Origin: a virus
Reading direction: 5' to 3' (one strand)
IMG/VR virus record: IMGVR_UViG_3300037264_008423
Coordinates: 174,437-238,436 of that record
DNA length: 64,000 nt
The first letter of the stretch is position 1, and each line of letters starts with the position of its first letter. Below are positions 23,711 to 31,058 of the stretch, piece after piece. A program made the translations under genes and the position numbers. The notes beneath the pieces were generated by a model. It had not been told where the DNA came from. It did not search any database and saw only the letters and a list, made by a program, of their open reading frames with translations.

Positions 23711-24360
23711 AAGCTTTCGCGTTCAAATCCCAATCCGGCTGCAATATAGTCCGAACTCCAGAACTCCAGTTGTCGGCTGTAGAGGATACGGTGCATGCGC
23801 TTCCAGGAAAACCAAACGATCCCCTGCACCACGTTCGGGATCAGGCTTTGTTCGGCTCCGATCTGGCGGATGTCCTCCGCAACCGCGTCGTAAAAACCTG
23901 CGCGCAGCTTTTGGGCCGCCGAGGCCAAGGAGATGCGCACGCCGGTCCAGGCGTTAAAAATGTGCCCGTCCACGGTAACCGGTTGCGGATCTTCGGGATT
24001 CATGATGTTCAGGTAGAAGCTGCGGGTCTTGGGAAACACCAGCAGGTCCAGCGGTTTTTCGCCGTGCGCGATCCGCCAGGCTTTGCGCTTATTATTGCCG
24101 TAAGTGGACACCTTGAAGTCCTCCAGATTCATACCGGCACGCGCGCTGGCTAAGAGCCGGTTCGTGTCGCGCAGGTTGCCCAGGTAGTCGTTGTTAGGGC
24201 TGAGGGCAGCAAAGACGGCGGCTCCGGTGGAGGCGCTATACCCATGCTTGGCCGCGATACCGCCGACGATACGCCGGTAGCGAAACCAAGACTCATGGGC
24301 CAATTCGATGTCCCAGGGAGTAGCCTGGTCCATGACGTTCAGGAGGTTGACCTTGCTCAT
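23707..24360 (-). CDS. Conserved phage protein (DUF7178-like)
   Basis: 217 residues. AALSPNNDYLGNLRDTNRLL, VSTYGNNKRKAW and PVTVDGHIFNAWTG recall a family widespread in phages and sometimes compared with helix-hairpin-helix DNA glycosylases; the assignment is from memory. Function unknown. Upstream on the minus strand is ATGTTCTAATGGAG. Confidence 0.65.
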   Translation of the reverse strand: MSKVNLLNVMDQATPWDIELAHESWFRYRRIVGGIAAKHGYSASTGAAVFAALSPNNDYLGNLRDTNRLLASARAGMNLEDFKVSTYGNNKRKAWRIAHGEKPLDLLVFPKTRSFYLNIMNPEDPQPVTVDGHIFNAWTGVRISLASAAQKLRAGFYDAVAEDIRQIGAEQSLIPNVVQGIVWFSWKRMHRILYSRQLEFWSSDYIAAGLGFERESL

Positions 24361-24371
24361 AGTTGCTCCAT

Positions 24372-24377
24372 TAGAAC
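24372..24377 (-). promoter_or_regulatory. GTTCTA element (minus)
   Basis: On the minus strand GTTCTA lies 12 nt before the start at 24360. It is also only 9 bp from the 5' end of tRNA-Arg(TCG) on the plus strand. Confidence 0.35.
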
Positions 24378-24385
24378 ATACTTTT

Positions 24386-24460
24386 GCCCCGGTAGTGAAA
24401 CCACAATCACGCGAGTCCTCGAAACTTGAATTGCGGGTGGGAGTCCCGCCTGGGGTGCCA
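24386..24460 (+). tRNA. tRNA-Arg (TCG)
   Basis: Acceptor GCCCCGG/CTGGGGT with G-U pairs, G73, CCA. Anticodon arm CGAGT-CCTCGAA-ACTTG (C33). D-arm GTGA/TCAC with loop AACCACAA; T-loop TGGGAGT (G55, G56). Confidence 0.88.
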
Positions 24461-24488
24461 GTATTTAAAGTAGTATGCAGGAAAATGT

Positions 24489-26042
24489 ATGACTCTTGAC
24501 GGGATAGATCAGACCGCGATTGATACAGTCCTATTGACGCTCTTGGAGAGTGACGAGGACGAGGAGTGGATTGGAGTAGATCTGGACGGAACGCTAGCCG
24601 AGTATGACGAGTGGGAAGGTCCGACCAAGATTGGCAAACCGGTCCCCGCGATGGCGCGCCGCATCCGCAACTGGGTAGGCCGCCGCAAGAAAGTTAAAAT
24701 ATTTACCGCCAGGGCCGATGACGAGCGGTCGGTCAACGCCATTAAAAAGTGGCTGAAGGATAACGAGCTGCCTGATCTGGAAATTACGAACCTAAAAGAC
24801 TGCCACATGGCCGAGCTATGGGATGACCGGGCAGTCGCCGTCGAACAGAACACCGGCAAGCTAAAAGAAGCTTACGGGGCGGATGACAAACCCGGCTACG
24901 CTTTTCACGACGATGATGACACCGAGTTGGAGGTCGCGGCTCGGTCGCCTTTCACGGCCCATGACTTGGCGCTCCGGCGCAACAAGCACCATCCGAAGCT
25001 GTGGCAGCGGGTTAAAGGCTCTCCCTACGAGCGGGAATATCGCAAGAAATTTAACCCGACCGAGGCCCTTATCAGCCATCTGCTGGAAGACGATATTGAT
25101 ACTCCGTGGCACCCGCTTTGGCGGCCTCACCCGATGCAGGTGCTCTGGTTTCAACGGCTGCTGTCAAGACTCAGTGTCCGTGCCACTTGGGAAATGCCCG
25201 GCACTGGACAAAAGTATCTGGTCGATAAGGCGAACTACACGGTGACTCTGATCCACGGTGATCCGCGCGATGAGAAGCACTGGCACGATAAAAACAAAAT
25301 AATTCTTAATCTGCTGGGTTTTCGCGTGATTGACGGCACGGAGCCTCCCCCCGATGAGATGACCGTGACGGAGGCGCTGGTCCAGGCATTGCTGGAGGAC
25401 GGGGTAGATGAAGCGCTCAGTCGGCGTGGATTTCTTAATCTTCTAGGCAAATCGGCGACCGCAGCTATGATGGTCAATTCAGTCGGTTTAGCCAAGCACC
25501 TGGTTGGCAGCCCGGCCATGTCGGACGCGGTTAATGACCAACAGCACGACTGGCAAAAATTTTGCGTGCGTTGCCACGCCCCTGTCCCGCGTGCTATGCT
25601 TCCGATTTGCTCTAAGTGTAGCGAATGGTATGCTAAAACTCACGCGGAACAATTGGAAAAAAGCAAGTCAGACCCGGTGCGTCCTGAATCTGAAAGAGGG
25701 TCACGCTTTGACTATGCAGGAGGCAGCGAAGATGCGGACTATTCAAAATACGCGGAATCCCGGTTTAGTTGCCACAGCAAAGCTCTAATCCACGAGTCGC
25801 CGCGTTTTGATGCGCTCAAAAGCAACCGCGTGGACTTGGAACCGGAAGAGCGCCGCCAGGTCATGGCAGCCAAAGCGGTGTGGCCCTTCGGCAAAAAGGG
25901 CGCGGACACGCCAGCCATCCACAAGTCAGTCGTTAAGGGCAAGACCTGGTATTGGAGCAGCACACACCGCTGCTACCAGGCTGATTCCACGCTCAAGAGC
26001 GCAATTAAGTCCTACCATGATACCGTAGAGCCGAGCGCATGA
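24489..26042 (+). CDS. HAD-like phosphatase fused to repeats and a Tat-like segment
   Basis: 517 residues. Residues ~28-130 are a HAD-fold hydrolase: WIGVDLDGTLAEYD (nucleophile Asp), VKIFTARA and WDDRAVAVEQNTG. Three (L)LE sites follow similar leaders (VLLTLLESDE, LISHLLEDDI, ALVQALLEDGV), resembling prohead-protease processing sites. Around residue 312 is SRRGFLNLLGKSATAAMM, identical in form to a twin-arginine signal but internal. Then come a CVRCHAP...CSKC zinc site and a C-terminal domain (KTWYWSSTHRCYQ). It may be a polyprotein-like virion protein cut into pieces; function of the parts unknown. Confidence 0.7.
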   Translation: MTLDGIDQTAIDTVLLTLLESDEDEEWIGVDLDGTLAEYDEWEGPTKIGKPVPAMARRIRNWVGRRKKVKIFTARADDERSVNAIKKWLKDNELPDLEITNLKDCHMAELWDDRAVAVEQNTGKLKEAYGADDKPGYAFHDDDDTELEVAARSPFTAHDLALRRNKHHPKLWQRVKGSPYEREYRKKFNPTEALISHLLEDDIDTPWHPLWRPHPMQVLWFQRLLSRLSVRATWEMPGTGQKYLVDKANYTVTLIHGDPRDEKHWHDKNKIILNLLGFRVIDGTEPPPDEMTVTEALVQALLEDGVDEALSRRGFLNLLGKSATAAMMVNSVGLAKHLVGSPAMSDAVNDQQHDWQKFCVRCHAPVPRAMLPICSKCSEWYAKTHAEQLEKSKSDPVRPESERGSRFDYAGGSEDADYSKYAESRFSCHSKALIHESPRFDALKSNRVDLEPEERRQVMAAKAVWPFGKKGADTPAIHKSVVKGKTWYWSSTHRCYQADSTLKSAIKSYHDTVEPSA

Positions 26043-26065
26043 GCCGTGTCTGGTGGAAAGTTTAA

Positions 26066-26149
26066 GGGCATGTGGTTTACTCGGAATAGCAGACGAGACT
26101 CCCTCAGAAGGAGCCAGCCTTGGGAGTGCAATTCTCCCCATGCCCACCG
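26066..26149 (+). tRNA. tRNA-Leu (CAG)
   Basis: Type II: acceptor GGGCATG/CATGCCC perfect, then ACCG instead of ACCA. Anticodon arm CTCC-CTCAGAA-GGAG. D-loop contains AATAGCA, T-loop TGCAATT. Confidence 0.9.
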
Positions 26150-26156
26150 ATTTAAA

Positions 26157-26237
26157 GCGCGACTGATTAAGCCAGAATAGCAGATGGTCCGCGTTTAGAG
26201 CGAGGGAGCCTTCAAGGTGCAAGTCCCTGGTCGCGCA
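26157..26237 (+). tRNA. tRNA-Leu (TAG)
   Basis: Acceptor GCGCGAC/GTCGCGC perfect; the 3' end reads ACTC, so CCA must be added. Anticodon loop TTTAGAG with one stem mismatch. D-loop AATAGCA, T-loop TGCAAGT. Confidence 0.8.
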
Positions 26238-26241
26238 CTCA

Positions 26242-26502
26242 TTACTTAAAGTTGACCAAAGGATGGCCGGTCATGCCCAGCAGGAAGTTGATAAAAGCGA
26301 CTGCGACCAACAGGACAAAAATAGCGGTCCAGACGGTGAAGGCTAGCGGCGGCGGCGCTCCGAATTTCTGCATAAAGTAGCGCCCCAGGAACCAGATGAC
26401 TCCCAGGCAGATGCCGATGATCAAGACATAGAGCAAAGACTGCACCATACCATCGCCGCTAACATTCACAGCGGCTACGAACACCGAATTTAAAGCATTC
26501 AT
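26242..26502 (-). CDS. Small membrane protein, holin-like topology
   Basis: 86 residues with two hydrophobic helices (about 22-42, LLYVLIIGICLGVIWFLG, and 55-77, VWTAIFVLLVAVAFINFLLG). Proteins of this shape are common in phages and may act as holins, but no lysin is adjacent. Function not proven. Confidence 0.65.
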   Translation of the reverse strand: MNALNSVFVAAVNVSGDGMVQSLLYVLIIGICLGVIWFLGRYFMQKFGAPPPLAFTVWTAIFVLLVAVAFINFLLGMTGHPLVNFK

Positions 26503-26537
26503 TATACTTTATACACGCCATTACCCGGTCGAATGGA

Positions 26538-27335
26538 CTAGCGCCGGTAGCGGTAAAGGCGCTCCACCACTTTTTGGCGGCCGGGGCCGTTAGGGATGTT
26601 TCGATGGCTTTCAAAGTCGCCCACCACGGTCCACGGTCCCTGGTCATAAAAAGCGTGCGGGTAGTGGGTGAGAAAGATATCCGCGTGTTTGGTCGCGCGC
26701 ACGGCTTCCACAAAAGTTACGTGGTTGAAAGCGTCATTCTCGTAGGCTGAGTTGTGACCTGCGGACTTGGGCCGGGATTCTTCCAGGTAGGGTGGGTCCA
26801 CCAGGTGCAGGATACCGGGATCATCCAATCGGGCCAGGCACTCATCCACGGGCCACTGGGACACTTGAACCTTGGCAAAACGAGCGGCGATGGTCCGCAG
26901 GTGCTCCGGCATGCTGGCCCAGCGCCCAGGCTTGTTGGCTTGCTTGGCGGCGCGCCCGTCCACGCTGTAAGACCAGCCGGTCTTGCCCGGCACCACGGCC
27001 ATCTGCATACGGATGAAAAAAGCCCATGCCTGGTCCACCGGACTTTCACCGGGTTGCCAAGCGGCCTTAAACTCTTCTCTGGCGTAGGGAGTGAGCGCCA
27101 CTCGGTCAATCAGTTCCGCGCCCCATTCCGGGTCGCGCAAGACTCGAAAAAAGTTTACTACCTCGTGATAGACATCGTTGACGGTCTCGAACATGGCTGG
27201 AGGCTTGGCCGCCATTACGGCGGCGCAACCGGCGCAAGTCTCCACGAAGTGGTTGTGTGGAGGCAGGCGCTCAATAATCCAAGGGGCCATGCGCACCTTG
27301 GCACCCCAGTAGCGGAAAGGAGCCATGTGTTTCAT
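26538..27335 (-). CDS. Dam-like DNA adenine methyltransferase
   Basis: About 265 residues from ATG 27335. The D12-class adenine N6-methyltransferase motifs are clear: FRYWGAKVRMAPWI and ETCAGCAAVMAAKPP (SAM binding, with a Cys-rich variant of the FxGxG motif) and the catalytic DPPY at LHLVDPPYLEES (about 181-192). It could protect phage DNA from host restriction. A GGTTCTATACC element lies upstream. Confidence 0.9.
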   Translation of the reverse strand: MKHMAPFRYWGAKVRMAPWIIERLPPHNHFVETCAGCAAVMAAKPPAMFETVNDVYHEVVNFFRVLRDPEWGAELIDRVALTPYAREEFKAAWQPGESPVDQAWAFFIRMQMAVVPGKTGWSYSVDGRAAKQANKPGRWASMPEHLRTIAARFAKVQVSQWPVDECLARLDDPGILHLVDPPYLEESRPKSAGHNSAYENDAFNHVTFVEAVRATKHADIFLTHYPHAFYDQGPWTVVGDFESHRNIPNGPGRQKVVERLYRYRR

Positions 27336-27344
27336 CTTGGGGTA

Positions 27345-27350
27345 TAGAAC
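27345..27350 (-). promoter_or_regulatory. GTTCTA element (minus)
   Basis: On the minus strand, CTTTGGTTCTATACCCCAAG precedes the start of the Dam-like gene. Confidence 0.35.
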
Positions 27351-27362
27351 CAAAGCAATTTA

Positions 27363-27447
27363 GCCAGCGTGGTTAAGGTGGAATGAGCAGACCCCTGCGA
27401 CTTAAAATCGCGGAGCCTTGGGGGTGCGAGTCCCCCCGCTGGCACCA
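27363..27447 (+). tRNA. tRNA-Leu (TAA)
   Basis: Acceptor GCCAGCG/CGCTGGC perfect, A73, CCA. Anticodon arm TGCGA-CTTAAAA-TCGCG. D-loop contains GAGCA, T-loop TGCGAGT. The next tRNA begins on the following base. Confidence 0.93.
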
Positions 27448-27531
27448 CGGCGCGTGGTTTACCAGGAACAGCAGACTGGCGAGTTTCAAAAACTCTGAGC
27501 CTTGAGAGTGCAATTCTCTCTGCGCCGACCA
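27448..27531 (+). tRNA. tRNA-Leu (CAA)
   Basis: Acceptor CGGCGCG/TGCGCCG, A73, CCA. Anticodon arm GAGT-TTCAAAA-ACTC. D-loop AACAGCA, T-loop TGCAATT. No spacer from the preceding tRNA. Confidence 0.9.
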
Positions 27532-27553
27532 TTTCAAGACAAACAAAAAATGT

Positions 27554-27596
27554 TTACATTTTAATTTGACACCCGTTCCGCTATTTAATAGAGTCA
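27554..27596 (+). promoter_or_regulatory. Promoter GTTTAC-N8-TTGACA-N17-TAGAGT
   Basis: GTTTAC (27554) is followed after eight bases by a consensus -35 TTGACA (27568-27573), 17 bases, and -10-like TAGAGT (27591-27596). It drives the lipoprotein gene. Identical layout occurs at 28348 and 36262. Confidence 0.8.
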
Positions 27597-27637
27597 GCGC
27601 CGTTCTTTGAGCAAATGCTCGAAGTGTCAGTTTTCAT

Positions 27638-28285
27638 ATGAAAAAACTATCTATGTTAGCGGTCGGAGCCATTCTGGTCGCTATGTTTGCGACAGGATGC
27701 AGCACGACTCATTCTAAAAGCACGACTCCGCTTTCGGAGCCGGTAACGGTCAGTGGACCCGTTAATGTCACAGGTCCCGTCACAGTCAGCGGACCCGTTT
27801 CTGTTACCAGCGGCCAGTCGTCCTCCCTGTCGGGAGGCGCGGCGCAACCCGCTTTACAGTCTGCGCGATCCACCGCCACGGGCGCTGCGGTGGGCGCTAC
27901 GGTGGGTGCTACAGCGGTGAATGGCGAGGGCACGGTCCTGGAGCTTAAGAAAGAGACCGCCACAGCGCAAAAGACGACCGTCAGCAACGGCAAAGCGGTC
28001 ATCCGAAAAAATGTCATCACCGAGCAGGTGAGTGTGCCGGTCCAGACCCGGCGAGAAGAGTTTACGGTGGAGGAGATCGCGGACGATGCCGCGCCCACCA
28101 CATCCTGGGGCGAGGCCCAGACGGTATTTGAGCTACCCTTAACCAGGGAATCGGCTTCGATTGTCATTACCCCGCGCGTGTATAAGCGGGTCAAGATCAA
28201 TAAAACGGCCACGGTGGACCAGGGCGCGGTAACGGGATCAGTTCGCACGGAAAACGTGGAAGTGGTCAAGCAGCCTGCCCCGTAG
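27638..28285 (+). CDS. Lipoprotein with DUF2382-like domain
   Basis: 215 residues. Signal peptide MKKLSMLAVGAILVAMFATG ends in lipobox ATG-C, so Cys21 should be lipidated. Residues ~35-60 are a four-fold VTVSGPV repeat. The C-terminal half has two QTRREEF/TPRVYKRV-like blocks as in DUF2382/stress-linked proteins (VITEQVSVPVQTRREEFTVEEI). It may alter the host envelope or act in superinfection exclusion, by inference only. It has its own strong promoter and a 12-bp hairpin after it. Confidence 0.8.
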   Translation: MKKLSMLAVGAILVAMFATGCSTTHSKSTTPLSEPVTVSGPVNVTGPVTVSGPVSVTSGQSSSLSGGAAQPALQSARSTATGAAVGATVGATAVNGEGTVLELKKETATAQKTTVSNGKAVIRKNVITEQVSVPVQTRREEFTVEEIADDAAPTTSWGEAQTVFELPLTRESASIVITPRVYKRVKINKTATVDQGAVTGSVRTENVEVVKQPAP

Positions 28286-28300
28286 ATTCAGCGGCAAGGG

Positions 28301-28330
28301 CACCTGGAACGGGTAAAACCGTTCCAGGTG
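28301..28330 (+). terminator. Strong hairpin after lipoprotein gene
   Basis: CACCTGGAACGG and CCGTTCCAGGTG form a perfect 12-bp stem with a 6-nt loop. The T-run is weak, so it may be a partial terminator or a stabiliser. Confidence 0.6.
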
Positions 28331-28347
28331 AAGATTTAAACAAAAAA

Positions 28348-28390
28348 GTTTACAATATTATTTGACACAGGGCTGAGCAGTGGTTAAGGT
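28348..28390 (+). promoter_or_regulatory. Promoter GTTTAC-N8-TTGACA-N17-TAAGGT
   Basis: TTGACA at 28362-28367, 17-bp spacer, TAAGGT at 28385-28390; GTTTAC begins at 28348. Reads into the tRNA-like element, initiator tRNA and tmRNA. Confidence 0.8.
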
Positions 28391-28411
28391 AGGCGCAGAT
28401 TTTTGAAAAAT

Positions 28412-28478
28412 GCTCGTGCGAGCCAATTGAGCTAACGGTTCATGCTTGAATCCGGTGCTCCGGTAAGCACGAGCGCCA
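28412..28478 (+). other. Short CCA-ending tRNA-like element
   Basis: Acceptor GCTCGTG/CACGAGC perfect, then G and CCA, but only 67 nt long. The interior folds as AGC...GCT, TTCA-TGCT-TGAA and CCGG-TGCT-CCGG, so loops are four bases. A GCT anticodon (Ser) is possible in one register. It may be a minimal or decayed tRNA. Confidence 0.45.
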
Positions 28479-28481
28479 AGT

Positions 28482-28557
28482 CGCGGGGTGGCGCAGATGG
28501 TAGCGCGCTAGGCTCATAACCTAGAGGTCGCCGGTTCAAGTCCGGCCCCTGCAACCA
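28482..28557 (+). tRNA. Initiator tRNA-fMet (CAT)
   Basis: Very close to bacterial initiator tRNA: CGCGGGG at the 5' end with the diagnostic C1-A72 mismatch, D-loop AGATGGTA, anticodon loop CTCATAA, canonical T-loop TTCAAGT, AACCA end. The three G-C pairs of the anticodon stem are replaced by CTAGG/CCTAG. Confidence 0.95.
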
Positions 28558-28561
28558 ATTT

Positions 28562-28577
28562 ATCCGGGGACACCCGG
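28562..28577 (+). terminator. Hairpin after initiator tRNA
   Basis: TCCGGG-GACA-CCCGGA, followed by TTTAAA. Processing site or weak terminator. Confidence 0.4.
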
Positions 28578-28774
28578 ATTTAAAGCAGGCGAAAGGGCTA
28601 GTTGAAGCGATTAAGAGTCGGGAGATGTCTCAGCTCAACGTTAAACCGGGTCCGTGTAGCCTGTAGCTTTAAACGTGGTGAAGTTTTAGTAGCCCAGGTC
28701 GCACCGGTAAGCGGCGTGCGAGAGGATTTTTTACCGGTCCTCTTGACGTTTCTTGGAATTTGATCTTTGACAGT
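28578..28774 (+). other. Unassigned structured segment before tmRNA
   Basis: No ORF. ACCGGTAA pairs with TTACCGGT (8 bp) and AGAGGA with TCCTCT near 28710-28745. It may be the tmRNA leader or another small RNA. Confidence 0.3.
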
Positions 28775-29205
28775 GGGGGCGTATTAGACTCGATCTAGTG
28801 CCCTGAACGCTTAGCGACAGCCGAGGATGGTGGTTGGACCTCGATAATACCTCCACCGAAAACATCAAATGCCGAAAGCACTGATGATACGGCTCTCTTA
28901 GCCCAAGCCGAAGCGATCTTCGCCGACCCGGATGAAGTCCTCGCCAAGACCGGCTATGCAGAGCCAGCTTTGGCCTAGCGCCAAACCGTCCACCCTCTGA
29001 CGCCTGCTACGGGGTGTGGGCGTAACCAGCAGGCAAAAACGCGGTCTCTTCCCGTGAACCGCGCCGTAGATCACGTGAGTGTGGCCGGGGTGATGTCTTG
29101 CCGTTCTCTTACCCGGTCATTCTAAATAAAGAAGCGGAGATGCCTGTGGATGCTCGCGCAAGGACTATTAGAGACAGGAGGGGCAGTGCCTCCTCGCCTC
29201 CACCA
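28775..29205 (+). ncRNA. ssrA: Phage tmRNA with 35-codon tag
   Basis: Transfer-messenger RNA for rescuing stalled ribosomes. The tRNA-like ends pair: GGGGGCG (28775-28781) with CGCCTCC (29195-29201), then A and CCA. The 3' part has a T-arm (GGAGG/CCTCC). After ACATCAAAT a resume codon GCC (28871) opens a 35-codon tag, AESTDDTALL...TGYAEPALA, ending at TAG 28976-28978; the ALA end fits protease-targeting tags. Pseudoknot-like G/C-rich stems follow. About 431 nt, longer than the E. coli molecule. No smpB gene is seen in this window. Confidence 0.88.
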
Positions 29206-29239
29206 ATTTCCGCCTCCACTGTTTACAGTTCTGTAATCC

Positions 29240-29854
29240 ATGAACGTGGCTCTGAACTGTAAACAGTGTGGTGATTCTTTCGAGATCCGAAAGGCCGAGC
29301 ATAACCGGCAGCTTAAAAAAGGCAGGCAGCACTTTTTCTGTAGCCTTTCCTGTTGCGCCGCTTATGGCAACACAGCAAGGATCGCACCAGTCATAAAGAA
29401 AAACTGTAAGCATTGCGGTGGAGAGTTTGAGACAAAACAGGATCGGCATGAAGCTGACTTTTGCGGTAAACGATGCGCTTCGCTGGGAAGCGTAACTGCG
29501 TATCGTCGAGCCAGAGCGAGGCTGTCGGGACAGGCGCATGCCAATAATTTTAGCAACGCTAAGGCGCTGCTTGGTAGAGAAAATAAGAAATATAGGCTGC
29601 TGATTCCTTTGCTGACCGAAAGACAGATTAGGTATGAGTTTGAAAAAAGGATCGATAAGTTTGTATTTGACTTGGCGCTCGAAGACCAGAGGGTTTTGAT
29701 CGAGTTTGACGGTCCAGAGCACCGCACGCCTAAAGGGACCGAGCGAGATGCGGTCAGGGACAGGTCCGCCGAGCTGCTGGGTTGGAAGGTTTTAAGGATA
29801 CCGGTGAAAACCGGTCAGATTATTCCAGCTTCCATGCTGGAAGCTGTTCTTTGA
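29240..29854 (+). CDS. Vsr/DUF559-like endonuclease with zinc fingers
   Basis: 204 residues. Two N-terminal treble-clef zinc units (CKQCGDSF...FFCSLSC and CKHCGGEF...FCGKRC). The C-terminal nuclease (IRYEFEKRIDKFVFDLALEDQRVLIEFDGPEHR...RDRSAELLGWKVLRIPV) has the PD-(D/E)XK fold of Vsr-like endonucleases. It lies 34 bp after the tmRNA, consistent with a homing nuclease inserted next to a conserved RNA gene. Preceded by GTTTACAGTTCTG. Confidence 0.85.
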   Translation: MNVALNCKQCGDSFEIRKAEHNRQLKKGRQHFFCSLSCCAAYGNTARIAPVIKKNCKHCGGEFETKQDRHEADFCGKRCASLGSVTAYRRARARLSGQAHANNFSNAKALLGRENKKYRLLIPLLTERQIRYEFEKRIDKFVFDLALEDQRVLIEFDGPEHRTPKGTERDAVRDRSAELLGWKVLRIPVKTGQIIPASMLEAVL

Positions 29855-30098
29855 TAAATTTTGCGCCGGTCTGGCCAAGATCGTTCGTAGCGTTTGTGTA
29901 ACGGAACTTGTCTTTCATTCTCCAGACTGGCGCGATCTTTTTAATTTGACGGGTCGTTTGATGTCGGTTATCAGCACCAAAATCATAAGTTGGAAATTGT
30001 GGCGTAACAACCACCAGGGGCACCATCAGCTCACGCGCGTCGTGGTCTGAATTGCCCCTGAAGCTAAAATCAAAACGATGTCGCTTTTTATCCGTCAA
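29820..30098 (-). CDS. Unknown small protein
   Basis: Up to 92 residues from a TTG start; no ATG before residue ~25. KKIAPVWRMKDKFRYTNATNDLGQTGAKFIKEQ near the C-terminus looks like a genuine protein. It overlaps the 3' end of the endonuclease gene on the other strand. Function unknown. Confidence 0.4.
   Translation of the reverse strand: MTDKKRHRFDFSFRGNSDHDARELMVPLVVVTPQFPTYDFGADNRHQTTRQIKKIAPVWRMKDKFRYTNATNDLGQTGAKFIKEQLPAWKLE
29826..29852. terminator. Hairpin at the endonuclease 3' end
   Basis: CAGCTTCC and GGAAGCTG form an 8-bp stem within the last codons, followed by TTCTTTG. Possible terminator of the rightward transcript. Confidence 0.45.
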
Positions 30099-30106
30099 AA
30101 CTTTTT

Positions 30107-30268
30107 AGCGCGCGAACCGCGCGGGTCGAATGTGATTGGTTACCATCAAACCGTTGGTTATTGGTGCAAATCCAATCCGGTCCGCAAGGGCCGGTAGCTC
30201 AATCAGCAGAGCAGCGGTTCCCGTAAGGGATTTCCGATCCTGAGCCTTACCCGTGCGGTTCGCGCGCT
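30107..30268 (+). ncRNA. YrlA-type Y RNA candidate (tRNA-like, permuted)
   Basis: The ends form an uninterrupted 20-bp helix, 30107-30126 with 30249-30268 (one G-U). Inside is a tRNA-like domain in permuted order: T-arm ATTGG-TGCAAAT-CCAAT, acceptor strand CCGGTCC, loop GCAA, acceptor strand GGGCCGG (7 pairs), then TA and D-arm GCTC-AATCAGCA-GAGC. The long helix stands where an anticodon stem would be. Bacterial YrlA RNAs combine a Ro-binding end helix with a tRNA-like module, and the Ro gene begins 0.8 kb downstream. A GGTCGAATG follows the 5' helix strand and resembles Ro-contact sequence; that resemblance is from memory. Confidence 0.7.
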
Positions 30269-30313
30269 CATTTTGGTTCTACAGTGGAGATTAAAAGTAA
30301 ACAAAGCAAAACT

Positions 30314-30880
30314 ATGCTCGATAAAAATAATATCCTCTCTGTGGTGCAAGCCAACCTGTTTGAACCAGTTAACGACGCTAACCGCGAGGCTACCCGGCAG
30401 CGCATCGCTTCCGGTTTGAATCTCGGCCCGGACAAAGTGCTCCTGGGCCGTGAGGCCATCACGATCATTGATGATCAGGAAGTTCATCAGGTCCAGATCG
30501 GCACGGATGGTCAAGCCGTGCTCCTGGGAAACGCCATCGACCGCGCTCTCGGCTTCCTCAACGATCTGTTCAACTGCGACCCCATCGCGATCTGGCTGGC
30601 TTGCTGCAACCGTATTCCGATCAGTGAGAGGGTGAGCCGGGAAAATGTCATGCAGCCGGTGAGCCACGTCCGCGCCGACGGCACGTCTTACTCCCTCAGC
30701 GGTTTGGACCTGGTGAACGGCGTGCTGGCCGCCATGACGGGCAGATACCTGGAAATTGATTTCGTGAAGCCCGAGGAGGGCCGTCCGCCGACCGCGATGA
30801 AGGGCTTTAAAATTCACAGGGAGGCCCTCCAGTCTTCTGAGCCTGCCGCAAATTTAGGCGGCGAGTCCCATACCGATTAG
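30314..30880 (+). CDS. Unknown protein upstream of Ro
   Basis: 188 residues from ATG 30314, preceded by GCAAAACT, the same pre-start sequence as other genes here; GTG 30284 is an alternative. No motif recognised. It lies between the Y-RNA candidate and the Ro gene, so a role with either is possible but unproven. A GGTTCTAC element is upstream. Confidence 0.65.
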   Translation: MLDKNNILSVVQANLFEPVNDANREATRQRIASGLNLGPDKVLLGREAITIIDDQEVHQVQIGTDGQAVLLGNAIDRALGFLNDLFNCDPIAIWLACCNRIPISERVSRENVMQPVSHVRADGTSYSLSGLDLVNGVLAAMTGRYLEIDFVKPEEGRPPTAMKGFKIHREALQSSEPAANLGGESHTD

Positions 30881-30992
30881 CTGCTTTTGATGCCACGAGC
30901 CGAACAGGACCGCGCCCTTGAGTGAGGGGGCTGTCGATGTTTCATGGCGCGCTTCCCGCGCCGTCCAACTTGCTCGTTGCCGTTAGAAAGTC
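30881..30992 (+). other. Non-coding gap with hairpin
   Basis: GGCGCG-CTTCC-CGCGCC forms a hairpin near 30946. No ORF. It may belong to the 3' untranslated region or be a small RNA ending at the terminator that follows. Confidence 0.3.
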
Positions 30993-31015
30993 AGGCCGCA
31001 CGCAGCGGCCTTTTT
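30993..31015 (+). terminator. Intrinsic terminator
   Basis: AGGCCGC and GCGGCCT form a 7-bp stem with loop ACGCA, followed by TTTTT. It separates the upstream gene from the Ro gene. Confidence 0.85.
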
Positions 31016-31058
31016 GCTGCCACATGGTTGGGGGCAGACTGCGCTGAAAGGAAAAACC

